Source of the DNA: Acanthamoeba sp. SK_2022b | Taxonomy: Eukaryota; Discosea; Longamoebia; Acanthamoebidae | Direction: 5' to 3' | Assembly: GCA_027943245.1 (NCBI GenBank) | Contig: JANDJZ010000931.1 | Span: 1-13,110, forward strand | Length of the DNA: 13,110 nucleotides | Part shown: piece after piece, positions 1 through 8,600 of the stretch | How the letters are laid out: each line of letters begins with the position of its first letter | Numbering within the stretch: the first letter of the stretch is position 1 | Made by a program: the position numbers and the translations under genes | Notes under the pieces: model-generated | Seen by the model: the letters and a program-made list of their open reading frames with translations, nothing else | The model's database searches: none | What the model was told of the DNA's origin: nothing

Positions 1-321
1 GTCATCTTTGACGTGCTGTGCGCCGAGGGCGAGTACGTGTGCCACATGCCGCTGCACGACCGGCTCAACCTGGCCAAGCCCATCATCGAGCTGGTCGAGG
101 CCGCCCCCTTCGAGCTCACCTTCCAGGACTACCACTCGCTCGACCACATCCACTCCGTCCTGCGCCAACAGCGCTGGCGCAACGGCCAGGCCGCCGACGA
201 TGGGAACGGCGACGGCGAGAGGAGGGAACAGGAGGAGGGCGGCTACGACGACGGCGAGGATGACAACGCCAGCTTCTTCCCCACTGACGGCCTTCTCTTC
301 GTGCCAGTCTACACGCCCTAC

Positions 322-400
<79 letters not shown>

Positions 401-2089
401 GTGTGTGAAAAAGAGATCGTGAACTGACAAATGGCTCGTGTTGCGGTGCGTGTGTGCAGGCTCGGGTACTGCGAGCGTATGATGAAATGGAAGCCGCCCA
501 GCCAGAACACGATTGACTTCACCCTCCGTAGCGTCACCGTCAAGCACGAAAAGAGCGAAAGCGAAGGCAGCGACGGGTCGGGCGAGAGCGACGTCGCGTT
601 CGTGAAAGCCAAGGACGCAGTCGCCGACGAAGCCGCCGACGACGCGGCTGCCGCCGATTGCGCGACCGACAGCCAGCGGCGCTACTGGCAGCTCTTCGTG
701 CTGCGGGACAGCAACAACTTCGTGTTCTACGACTGGATCGAGTTTAGCTCCGGCGATCACGAAAAGAACGAAAACGAAAATGAAAACGAAAACGAAGACG
801 ACGCCGAAGCATTTGTGCGGCGTCATGGGCTAGATGTCGACAACTGCATCATCGAGTGTCACTGGGACCCGGCCAAGAAGGTGGCCCATCCGCCGCCCGC
901 GTCCCTTCTCAACGTGTGGGGCCAAGGCTGGAGCAGCGGCAAGGGTGGCTGGCGCTTCCACAGGTAACCACGCCCGCGCGTGTCGTGTGTGTGTCGTGTG
1001 TGTAGCGTCGCGCTGACCTTTCCTTTTCCATGGAACGTGTCGACGTGTCGACACAGAGTGCGGACAGACAAGTCGACGCCCAACGCCGAGTGGGTGGTGC
1101 GCAACATCGAGGAGAGCATTTGGGACAACCTCGAGGAGGAGGACATCGCCGTCTTCGTCGATCAGAACGCGACCACCATCCGTCGCCTCATCGAAGAGGG
1201 CCCGCGCTTCGTTCGCAGCCGCTCGGGCAGCCGCGGCGGCGGCGGGAGTCGCTACCACGGCGGCGGCAGCGGAGCCAGCAGTCGACGCGGCAGCAACGAC
1301 AGCGGCAGCGGCGGAGTCGACGGCCAACAGAACGGCGGCGGCGGCTACGGCCATCACCAGCCACGTCAGCACCAGAACCGGTACGGCGACGGCAAGCGGC
1401 GGGAGCGGGACGACCGGGAGGAGCGGTGGGAGCGCAGCCCCGCGGGCACGTCCCGGGATCGGGCGGAGCACGGGGGCACACAGGGCGGCGGTGGATACCA
1501 GCACCAGACGCGCAACAGCTACGGCAACAACAAGAGCTACAACAAGCACTACTACAACGGCAACAACAGCAGCAACAGTCGTGTGCGTTCGGCGTCGGTG
1601 CCGGATGACGGCAGCGAGGAAGACCTGCAGCACCAGCACCAGCTGGAGAGGAGCGAGAGCTACCCGGGCGGTCACAGCGACGGCCACCAGCAGCGCGGCA
1701 ACAACGGCTACGGTGACCGCGGCGGCGGACACAGCTACGGGCGGTATCACTACGCGGGCAGCGGCAGCTTCCACCAGGGCGGCAAGCGTGGCGGGCGCGG
1801 CGGCGGCGGCTACGGCAACGCGGACAGAGGCGGCGGCGAAGACGGAGGACGATGGACGGACCGAGGGGCCGGCCATCGCCAGCACTTCAAGTCGACGGGC
1901 GGCAAGGGAGAAAGAGAGGCTTTCTCCGCCGGTTCGACGTCGACATCTACGACCACGAACACGACCACGACCAAGCCGAACAAGAAGCAACAGCAGCAGA
2001 AGGCCACCGCGGCGGGGGAGGGCGGCAAGGCCAAGAGCAAGGGCGGCGAGGTGCCGGACGGCTGGACCGTCGTAGGCAAGAAGAAGTGA
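1..2089 (+). CDS. mRNA capping enzyme, guanylyltransferase part (5' truncated)
   Basis: The encoded enzyme transfers GMP to the 5' diphosphate end of nascent nuclear mRNA. Predicted exons are 1-323, 460-963 and 1057-2089; both splice joins fall inside an Arg codon and keep the frame. Visible family landmarks in order are FDVLCAEGEYV (motif IIIa-like, 7-39), DGLLFVPVYTPYR (motif IV, ending at 323), MKWKPPSQNTIDF (motif V, 482-520), an OB-fold stretch containing YWQLFVL and IIECHWDP, and WRFHRVRTDK (motif VI), split by intron 2. The catalytic KxDG lysine and any RNA triphosphatase domain lie left of the window. A Glu/Asn repeat near 768-802 and a Glu/Asp-rich loop near 207-270 interrupt the domain. 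After about 1214 the protein becomes a roughly 290-residue Gly/Arg/Ser/Asn/Gln/His tail with several RGG boxes, ending DGWTVVGKKK and TGA at 2087-2089. The family call is very secure from the ordered motifs; the tail's role is unknown. Confidence 0.93.
324..399 (+). repeat. (GT)n microsatellite in capping-enzyme intron 1
   Basis: About 38 GT units start exactly at the predicted donor GT of the 136-bp intron 324-459, so the repeat itself supplies the 5' splice site. The reading frame runs through the repeat as Cys-Val, which can mislead ORF callers. Confidence 0.95.
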
Positions 2090-2140
2090 GCCAAAAGGGA
2101 CAGGAGGTGTTGGCTTTCGTGTGGCGGCAGCGCAACACAA

Positions 2141-2150
2141 AATAAATAAA
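2141..2150 (+). promoter_or_regulatory. Polyadenylation signal candidate, capping enzyme
   Basis: Overlapping AATAAA hexamers (2141-2146 and 2145-2150) lie about 52 bp past the TGA at 2087-2089. A further AATAAA is at 2204-2209. The 127-bp spacer 2090-2216 is AT-rich and separates two converging genes; I see no clear AATAAA on the minus strand for the opposing kinase gene. Confidence 0.6.
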
Positions 2151-2216
2151 TTAAAAATGCCAGACTAAAATTGGAAAAAAAACATAATTGGAAAACCAAA
2201 ATGAATAAAAATTGGC

Positions 2217-2474
2217 TTATGGCGAAGACGAGAAGGACGAGGTGTGCTCGAAGAGGCAGCGCGGTGTGGCGGTGGCGGTGGCGCAGTCGCTCTCCTGGGC
2301 CTCCTCGAGGGCGATAAAGTGTTCCACGATCTCCTGGTCGAGGCGGTACCAGTAGGGGATGTTCTGGACCGGCTTGGGGTCCACGTCCACCACCGCCACG
2401 CGGAACACGAACCGGCGTCCGTTCTGCTCCACCACCTGCTCGCCACTGTGCGCCCGCTCCCAGTCGTCAGCCAC

Positions 2475-2538
<64 letters not shown>

Positions 2539-2744
2539 CAAGACGGCGCACCTGTCGGCCGAGCTGCCGGCGGGGAGGAGGGTGATCATGATGGAGCAGT
2601 CCTTGGCCGTCATCGAGATGAGGTAGTCCCGAATGAGCTCGACCATGTCCGCCTCCTGAAGCTGCCCACGCTTCAGCTTCTCGATGAACCGCTCCCTGTC
2701 CTCTGCATCATCACCAGGCGAACGCCACACATAGTCAACGCTGG

Positions 2745-2839
<95 letters not shown>

Positions 2840-3851
2840 GTGTCGTACCGGTGTCGCCATCGAAGAGCTGGAGCGTGGTCTCGTCCCATTCGTTGGCGAG
2901 CGCGTCGAGGCCGTGTTCCTTGATTTTCTTGTGCAGGTAGTAGATGCCCTCTGTCGCGGCCACCGCGCACTCGTCGACCATCGTCAGTTGATTTGTGCGT
3001 TGCGCCGCCACGCCAACCACTCTCCCTCCCTCCCTCGCTCTCCCCTGCTTTGATTGGTTGGCGTGGGGGGGGGGCTTACCGATGTCGAGGTAGTCCATTC
3101 GCTGAATGGTGCGCAGGTTGGGCAGCACCTTCTCCTCGTGCAGGATTCGACACAACACGTCGACCATCGTCGATATACACGACCTGCCCCCCCCCCGCGT
3201 GGTGTTACCACCAAACACTTGCGCGCACGTGTCGTGTCGTGTGACCTACCCGTCGTCTGCGGGCGTGAACACGGAAGTGATCTTCCGCTCGAGATGCTCC
3301 AAGTCAAAGGTCGTCTCGCCTTTCATCTTTCCGCCCTGTCACGTCATCCCCCCCCCCCCGCAATCGTCATCATCATCATCATCATCATCAACAACAACAA
3401 CAACAAATATTCTCGAGTTATGTGTGGCGTGTGTGGCGGGTACCAGGGAGCCGGTGTAGGCCAGTTCGCCGTCGGCGTAGATCTTGATGTTGTTTTGGGG
3501 CACGTGGAGCATGTCCACCAGCGCCCGCCTGATGCGCGCCGCCTCCCCGCTGAACAGATCGATCGGGCAGTAGGCACTGCACACATCACCCGCCAAACCC
3601 AATCGATCAGCACACGACCCCCCCCCCTCCCTTTCTCCCACAAGCACACACACGTGACACGCGAATGTGGGTGGGTGGGTGGGCGGGTGGGTGGGCGGAT
3701 GCCTGATCTCGTCGATCTCGCCCTTCTTGAGCTTGAGCCGTTGGTGCATGCAGTAGCGGCACACGCGCGTCTTGACGCTGTGCGGCGCCCGAATCAACGG
3801 CGAATAGGGCAGGAAGCCCCACTTGGGCTGCACACACGCCGCGGTGAGTGC

Positions 3852-3913
<62 letters not shown>

Positions 3914-4187
3914 CTCACACCTTGATCTCGATGCAGATGATGGGCGCGTCGCTGTGCGTGGACGCGGCGTGCGGGAGGAGCGAGAGGTCGGGCATGAGGA
4001 ACGCAAATTTGCTGTCGACATCGATCTCGGTGTCCTTTCGCCGGAGCTCGGGCCGGCTCTCCTCGACGCTGGCCCCCAACGCGCCCAGGAACTCGGGCGT
4101 CATCACGATCGGCACCTGGTCCACCCCCCCCCCCAAGCCACGTCAACACAAGAACGCTCATGTGCGTGTGTGCGTGCGCGCGTGTGT

Positions 4188-4257
<70 letters not shown>

Positions 4258-5000
4258 TACCCCGGGATGGACGTAGGAGGGTCCGATGAGAGGTCGCATG
4301 ACGTTGTGTACAAAGGCGTACTCCTTGAGCTCGTGGTTCTCCACGTGCACCGGCGTGCCTGTGGAGAAGTCGACAGCGGCCCTCTCGGGTGAGCGACGCA
4401 GGCAAAGGCCACACGGGCCACACAGCGGTGGAGGGAGGGCCCTCCGATGACAACGCGACAGGCGAAAGACGACGATCGTGACGCGGTGGCGCACCTTGGA
4501 ACCACATGAGCCCGTCGGCGGGGATGTGGAGCGCGTGCGAGCCGGGCGCGCCCTTGCCGTCTCCCTCGCCGCTCTTGAATCGCTTCTCGACGCGCAGCAC
4601 CTGGCCTCGCTACACGCACACACACACGCACACGCACACACGGTCAGTTTGGACGGAGAGAGGGGAGAGAGGTGGACGGGGTACGAGTGGGCTGCTGGCG
4701 GCGGTGGTGTCGCTGCCGCCGGCGTAGGAGAGGACCAGGTGGGCGGCGCCCTCGCCCTTGTACCGCCACTGGGCGACAGAGTCCACCACGAGAGCTTGCA
4801 GCGCCTGTGGAGAGGACCAGGCAACGTTGCAAAACAAATTCATTATTATTAGCGTGATTTATTATCAGATTTAAAGATACCTTGATTTCCTGAGGCTGGG
4901 CTGCGGTCTTGGCCAGCGCTTCAACAAGGCATGGTATCTCAAAACCGTTTGTCTGGCGTCCCTTCACCGCAAATGCCAGGCCTCCCTCCTTGGCTTCCAT
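2217..5000 (-). CDS. IPK1: Inositol-pentakisphosphate 2-kinase
   Basis: Enzymes of this family phosphorylate Ins(1,3,4,5,6)P5 at the 2-position using ATP to make InsP6. Predicted exons in coding order: 5000-4881, 4804-4685, 4609-4495, 4358-4261, 4115-3921, 3827-3703, 3576-3444, 3335-3250, 3183-3080, 3019-2849, 2702-2552, 2445-2217 (548 aa). Landmarks are WRYKGEGAAHLVLSY near residue 53 (N-lobe ATP loop of the family), VLRVEK, EIKPKWGFLP near 214 (family signature), HSVKTRVCRYCMH near 235 (His/Cys set resembling the zinc site of plant enzymes), YCPIDLFSG, MTAKDCSIMI, and VVDVDPKP near 491 (likely metal-binding Asp residues). All joins keep phase. Uncertain points are the exon 9/10 acceptor, the donor of intron 2 (GTACCC at 4684 or an alternative in-frame GT nearby), and the GC donor at 3702. 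The start is the first ATG of exon 1, directly behind the AT-rich divergent promoter. Confidence 0.93.
2476..2536 (+). repeat. (AC)n microsatellite, kinase intron 11
   Basis: About 30 AC units lie inside the 106-bp intron 2446-2551. On the sense strand of the minus-strand kinase gene it reads (GT)n. Confidence 0.95.
2745..2834 (+). repeat. Compound (TC)n(TG)n microsatellite, kinase intron 10
   Basis: A (TC)n block at about 2745-2771 runs directly into (TG)n to 2834, continuing imperfectly to 2843. It lies in intron 2703-2848. On the sense strand it reads (CA)n followed by (GA)n, so the stretch before the acceptor is purine-rich, not pyrimidine-rich. Confidence 0.95.
3367..3406 (+). repeat. 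(TCA)n(ACA)n trinucleotide repeats, kinase intron 7
   Basis: Eight TCA units are followed by a run of CAA units, next to a C homopolymer at about 3349-3359. All lie within intron 3336-3443 of the kinase gene. Confidence 0.9.
3669..3698 (+). other. G-quadruplex motif opposite kinase intron 6
   Basis: Seven GGG runs separated by single T or C bases occupy 3669-3695 and are followed by a further GG pair. Four GGG runs with 1-nt loops already meet the standard G4 rule, so this is a very strong motif. It lies on the plus strand, which is the template strand of the kinase gene; the pre-mRNA carries the complementary (CACC)n run just after the exon 6 donor. Confidence 0.85.
3856..3912 (+). repeat. 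(TG)n microsatellite, kinase intron 5
   Basis: About 28 TG units lie in intron 3828-3920; sense-strand reading is (CA)n, immediately after a GTGTGAG donor. Confidence 0.95.
4200..4255 (+). repeat. (TG)n microsatellite, kinase intron 4
   Basis: About 28 TG units with an imperfect CG/TG extension back to about 4160 lie in intron 4116-4260. Sense strand reads (CA)n after a GTACTA donor. Confidence 0.95.
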
Positions 5001-5093
5001 TATTTTTATATAATTTAGAAATGTTTTTTTTTTCTTTAATATTTGTTTCTGCCGTTAGCTTTTTTATTCCAGGTAAATCGAAAACGCCGGAGG
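5001..5093. promoter_or_regulatory. Divergent (bidirectional) promoter region
   Basis: This 93-bp spacer separates the starts of the minus-strand kinase (ATG ending at 5000) and the plus-strand PPR gene (ATG 5094-5096). It is strongly AT-rich in an otherwise GC-rich window. It holds TATATAA at 5007-5013 and a T-run around 5024-5033. A pyrimidine-rich stretch ending in CCAG just before 5073 could be a 3' splice site, so part of it may instead be a 5'UTR intron of the PPR gene. Confidence 0.6.
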
Positions 5094-6046
5094 ATGAAGA
5101 CACAATCCTTGGTGGCGCGGCTCACCGGCAGGAGGGGCGCTTGTGCCGTCACGCCATGGTGCCGTATGCCGCAACAGGCCAACGCGCTCACCATCGTGTC
5201 CCGGAAACAACTCCGCATAAATCACAGGTGATCGATTTAACATCAAGTTTAGGCTGCTCGTCGTGTTGCGGTGCCAATTTCATCTCTTACCTTGTGTGGT
5301 CACGCCACAGGCGAACCGACCGAGAGGAATACGGCAGGATAGCCTTTGAGTTTGTGGAGCCTGCGGAGATGTTGGTGGATCTCGACGAGGAGGCCGAGCG
5401 CTACTACGCCCAGGCCTCCGCCCACGAACTGGGCGCGTACGACGACGACATCGTCACCCAGCCCTCGCTCGCTCGCGGCCCCTCCCTCATGCACGCCATC
5501 GCGCGCTCTCTCGACCCACACAACTCCAAGGTAAGGAGGCGCTCTCTCATCCTCAAACAACAACCATTCCAGAAAGAAACAAGTAGAACAAGTTGCAGTA
5601 GTAGAAGTAGTTGGAGAAGGCCAGGCACTGACCCAGTGGAGATGCAGCCATCCGGCCCGGTCATGTTCCACTTGCGCTACACGGAGGAGTTCGTGGACGT
5701 GGACGAGGACCTGACCCTGCCGCCGCGGCTGGCCCCCAACCAGTCCGTCACCGTGCTGCAGATCACGCGGCTCCTGCGCGACTTTGCCAAGACGCGGAAC
5801 ACGCGCTCGGAGGCCGACAACGCGCGGCTGCTGGACCAGGTGGTGGGCCTGCTCGACCGCGTCGCGCTCCGGCCGCACATGCCGTCGCCTCCCACGCCCG
5901 ACCGACGCTCGCGGGGGGCCGTCACTGCCACCGAGGACCCGCCCATCAACGAACGCTACGCCGAGCACGTGCCCTACAGATCGTTCGCCTGCCCTCGCCC
6001 TCGTCCCGCTCTTTGCAGCGCGCGCGTGTGTGTTATGTGTGCTGTG

Positions 6047-6111
<65 letters not shown>

Positions 6112-6775
6112 GTGCGGTGTGTGCTGACGTGGCCGCATGTCAGGGCGCTTCTGCTCCGGGGCAACACGCGCGTCTGCTGGGGACTGCTGCTCGAGGCCCT
6201 GGCCGATGTCGGGCGGGTCGACACGGCGTTCGAGCTGTTCGACTCGATGGAGAAACGATTCGGGGTCATCCCCCACCTTCAGCTCTTCCATATCATGTGG
6301 AAGCTCTGCCAGAGCACCGATCGAACAGACCGGACCATCAACTACATGAACTACTTCTTCAGGTTCGTTTTCGGTTTGTTTATTTTCCTTTTTTAATTTG
6401 TTATATTATACTTTTTGTTGGTATTTTCTATCTTGTAGAGGGTGAATAACGTTATAAATGTATAAAAACGTTATTATAAATTCTATATTTATTTCTTGTT
6501 TTGTTGTGATTTATCAACGCCAGTTGCTGCGCGCGCACGATCGGGTCCGGTTCTTGGATCTGCACGTCGACATTCAACCGCATCCTCATGGCCGTGCGCG
6601 ACGTGCCCTCGGCGATCCATGTCTTCGACAGAATGGCCAAGGAGAAGGTCGACCCGGACGCCCACTCCTATGGCCGTACGACCGTCTTCGTTTTTCTCTT
6701 TCGCTTTTTCCCTACAAAATGTCGCGGCGCGTTGGCTCATGCGACACGACGTGTCTCTCTCTCCGCGGCGTGCAC

Positions 6776-6823
<48 letters not shown>

Positions 6824-7222
6824 GACCTCATCTTGAACCAGGTCAAGAATGGCCAGATCAACACAGCGCTCGCCCAATTCAAGCTCATGAAGGCCAAGGG
6901 GCTCTGCCCCACCCTCGACACCTACATCGACCTCCTCACCGGCCTGCTGATCAGCCCGGCGGACCCCGACTACGCGGCCAGGGGCCCCAAGCACGGCCGC
7001 CCTGGGCTCGGCGAGGAGGAGGAGGGCGAGGAGGAGGAGGAGGCGGACCTGGCCCGCAACCGCGAGTACTCGTTCACGCTCATGCTCAAGCTCTTTGAAG
7101 AGGCCAAGGTGACCCAAAAGCCCTCCTCCGAGCTCTACGCTCTGCTGCTACGGGTAAGTGGTGGCCTCCCCTCGGCTTTGCCGGCACAGGCCCCTCACCT
7201 GTCGTGCGCTCATGCGCGCGCG

Positions 7223-7287
<65 letters not shown>

Positions 7288-7896
7288 GTAGGGCTGTGCG
7301 CAAATGGGCGAGTATGATAAGGCGCTCGAGGTATTCGAGGAGCTCAAGCAGAGCGGGATCAGGCTCCACTTCACGCACTTTAACAACCTCATCTCCGTGT
7401 GCGGCACGCACTGGCAGCCGGAGAGAGCCCTCGAGCTCTTCTGGACCATGAAGCCGCAATACAACGTCGCCCCGTCCCCGTCGACCCTCAACGCGCTGCT
7501 CGTCTCGCTTGTACGGTCGGGCCGCTACGACCTCATCGAGCCCACCATGGACCGAGCATCCGCCGCCTACGGCCTGAGCGTCTGGCCCAAGACCATCGCC
7601 TTCACCCTCCACAGCGCCATCCAGCTTGAGGTACGGTCGACGTTTAATCTGCGCACACAGCAATCGCGCGTCTGCTGCGGTGATGCAAAAGCCTCAGCGC
7701 TGATAAGGGAGAGGGTGATGGGTGGTGGTGATGTGGTGTGGGGAATAAATAGGACCTGGAGTTCGGCAAGAGGTTCGCGGAGACGCTGGGCAGCAAGTAT
7801 CCGCGCAGTTTGGATACGAAGAGAGTGAGTGGCCCGCTCGCCCTCCTTGAGGCCAAGCTGGCCGCTCGCCAAAAAGAACAGCACCAACTCGCCTGA
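5094..7896 (+). CDS. Pentatricopeptide repeat (PPR) protein, probably mitochondrial
   Basis: PPR proteins bind organellar RNA sequence-specifically and act in its processing, stability, editing or translation. Predicted exons: 5094-5227, 5311-5530, 5648-5982, 6144-6362, 6524-6675, 6825-7153, 7292-7630 and 7753-7896 (623 aa). The first 45 residues are rich in Arg/Lys/Ser/Thr and lack acidic residues, which fits a mitochondrial presequence. Residues 45-230 show no motif I recognise. Helical-hairpin repeats then follow: WGLLLEALADVGRVDTAFELFDSM, FNRILMAVRDVPSAIHVFDRM, SYGHLILNQVKNGQINTAL (rebuilt across intron 5), LYALLLRGCAQMGEYDKALEVF (across intron 6), FNNLISVC...RALELFWTMK and LNALLVSLVRSGRYD. 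An acidic Glu-run loop near 7012-7045 splits two repeats. The C-terminus is Lys/Gln-rich. Every join keeps phase except that the exon 3 donor is a weak choice. Target RNA cannot be read from the sequence. Confidence 0.88.
6049..6110 (+). repeat. (GT)n microsatellite, PPR intron 3
   Basis: About 31 GT units lie in intron 5983-6143 on the sense strand. Shorter GT-rich stretches precede it from about 6025. Confidence 0.95.
6777..6818 (+). repeat. (AC)n microsatellite, PPR intron 5
   Basis: About 21 AC units lie in intron 6676-6824, ending six bases before the predicted acceptor at 6823-6824. No pyrimidine tract lies between the repeat and the AG. Confidence 0.95.
7225..7286 (+). repeat. (GT)n microsatellite, PPR intron 6
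   Basis: About 31 GT units lie in intron 7154-7291 and end just before the TTGTAG acceptor. Confidence 0.95.
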
Positions 7897-8600
7897 TTAT
7901 AATCAAAAAATATAAAGCAATTCAAACAGAAAATCAAATCAGCAGTTGCGCCGTGCGGTTTCCGACAGGAACCATCGTCGGTGATGCTCTGTGACGGACT
8001 CTGACTTAAGGCTCTTATGAGAATGGGAGAGTGGATTGACAAGCAGTTTGAGTTAAAGGGCTTCTGATAGCTGCCCCCTGCCATGATCAGGCATCTCGGA
8101 GGTCATCCAACCAGGGGCCTCTGGCCACAAAATTAAACAACGCACCAATCCGTGGAAGGAACACTTGTGTCTTTTGGTGGGACTGCGGACCAAGCTGGCT
8201 AGGTGCCGTGGAGTTGTTGCTCTTCATGTAGCGACGGAGAAGAAAGGTGGTGTGGTTTCGGTCCAATCCCAACGTGATTGTGGGACGCGGGTGAACTTCA
8301 CAGCGCCCCAAATTCAAGGGAGAAGTGGACCGTGGGCTGGGTCCAATCCCATCAACTGCGGCCAGGTCCACATAAGAGGTGGACCCTTCGGGCTACAACA
8401 CTCAAGGTTGTCATTCGATCCACTGCACGCAGACCCAACATCAGGCTGCAAGGTCTAAACGGCCCTCATTCTGTTTTCCACACTCCAGCCAACACAAGGT
8501 GTATCTGCGTTTCCGCGTTCTGCGTTTCTTGGCCTTCTTGCATTGACCCTCAGCTAACCTGGCCATCGCAAAGCAGACCACACACATACGCTAGCACAAG
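7897..8600. other. Intergenic region between PPR and stress-protein genes
   Basis: No convincing coding region or RNA gene is seen in these 704 bp. The left end (7897-7930) is AT-rich and should hold the 3' end of the PPR transcript, though only variant poly(A) hexamers such as AATATA are present. Open frames around 8087-8458 on both strands lack domain signatures and splice support. The notable content is the hexamer cluster at 8260-8385. The last 100 bp before 8601 should contain the stress-protein promoter, with no obvious TATA box. Confidence 0.6.
8260..8385. promoter_or_regulatory. Cluster of GGTCCA/TGGACC hexamers
   Basis: Five copies of one hexamer, in both orientations, fall within 126 bp: GGTCCA at 8260-8265, 8340-8345 and 8365-8370, and TGGACC at 8326-8331 and 8380-8385. 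Two are part of a perfect 12-mer direct repeat GGTCCAATCCCA (8260-8271 and 8340-8351), exactly 80 bp apart and each containing a CCAAT core. GTGGACC (8325-8331) and GGTCCAC (8365-8371) form an inverted repeat. The cluster lies 215-340 bp upstream of the stress-protein start, so it could be a factor-binding array; this is inference. Confidence 0.5.

Noticed and set aside
116..826. Minus-strand open frame crossing the first (GT)n tract
   Set aside because: It reads through the microsatellite as His-Thr and overlaps clear capping-enzyme exons.
830..2140. 436-residue minus-strand open frame opposite the capping enzyme tail
   Set aside because: It is a shadow of the GC-rich repetitive exon: Val/Ala/Leu-rich, no domain, and the plus strand has motifs and an in-frame stop.
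3607..4824. 405-residue minus-strand frame with His-Thr runs
   Set aside because: It is in the wrong phase for the kinase exons and is open only because (CA)n codes His-Thr without stops.
7979..8070. Possible C/D box snoRNA (GTGATGC ... CTGA ... ATGAGA ... CTGA)
   Set aside because: The C box is imperfect, terminal pairing is lacking and no rRNA guide could be shown.
8087..8458. Overlapping open frames on both strands between the PPR and stress-protein genes
   Set aside because: No domain, no splice continuity and mixed codon use; the interval is better explained as promoter DNA.
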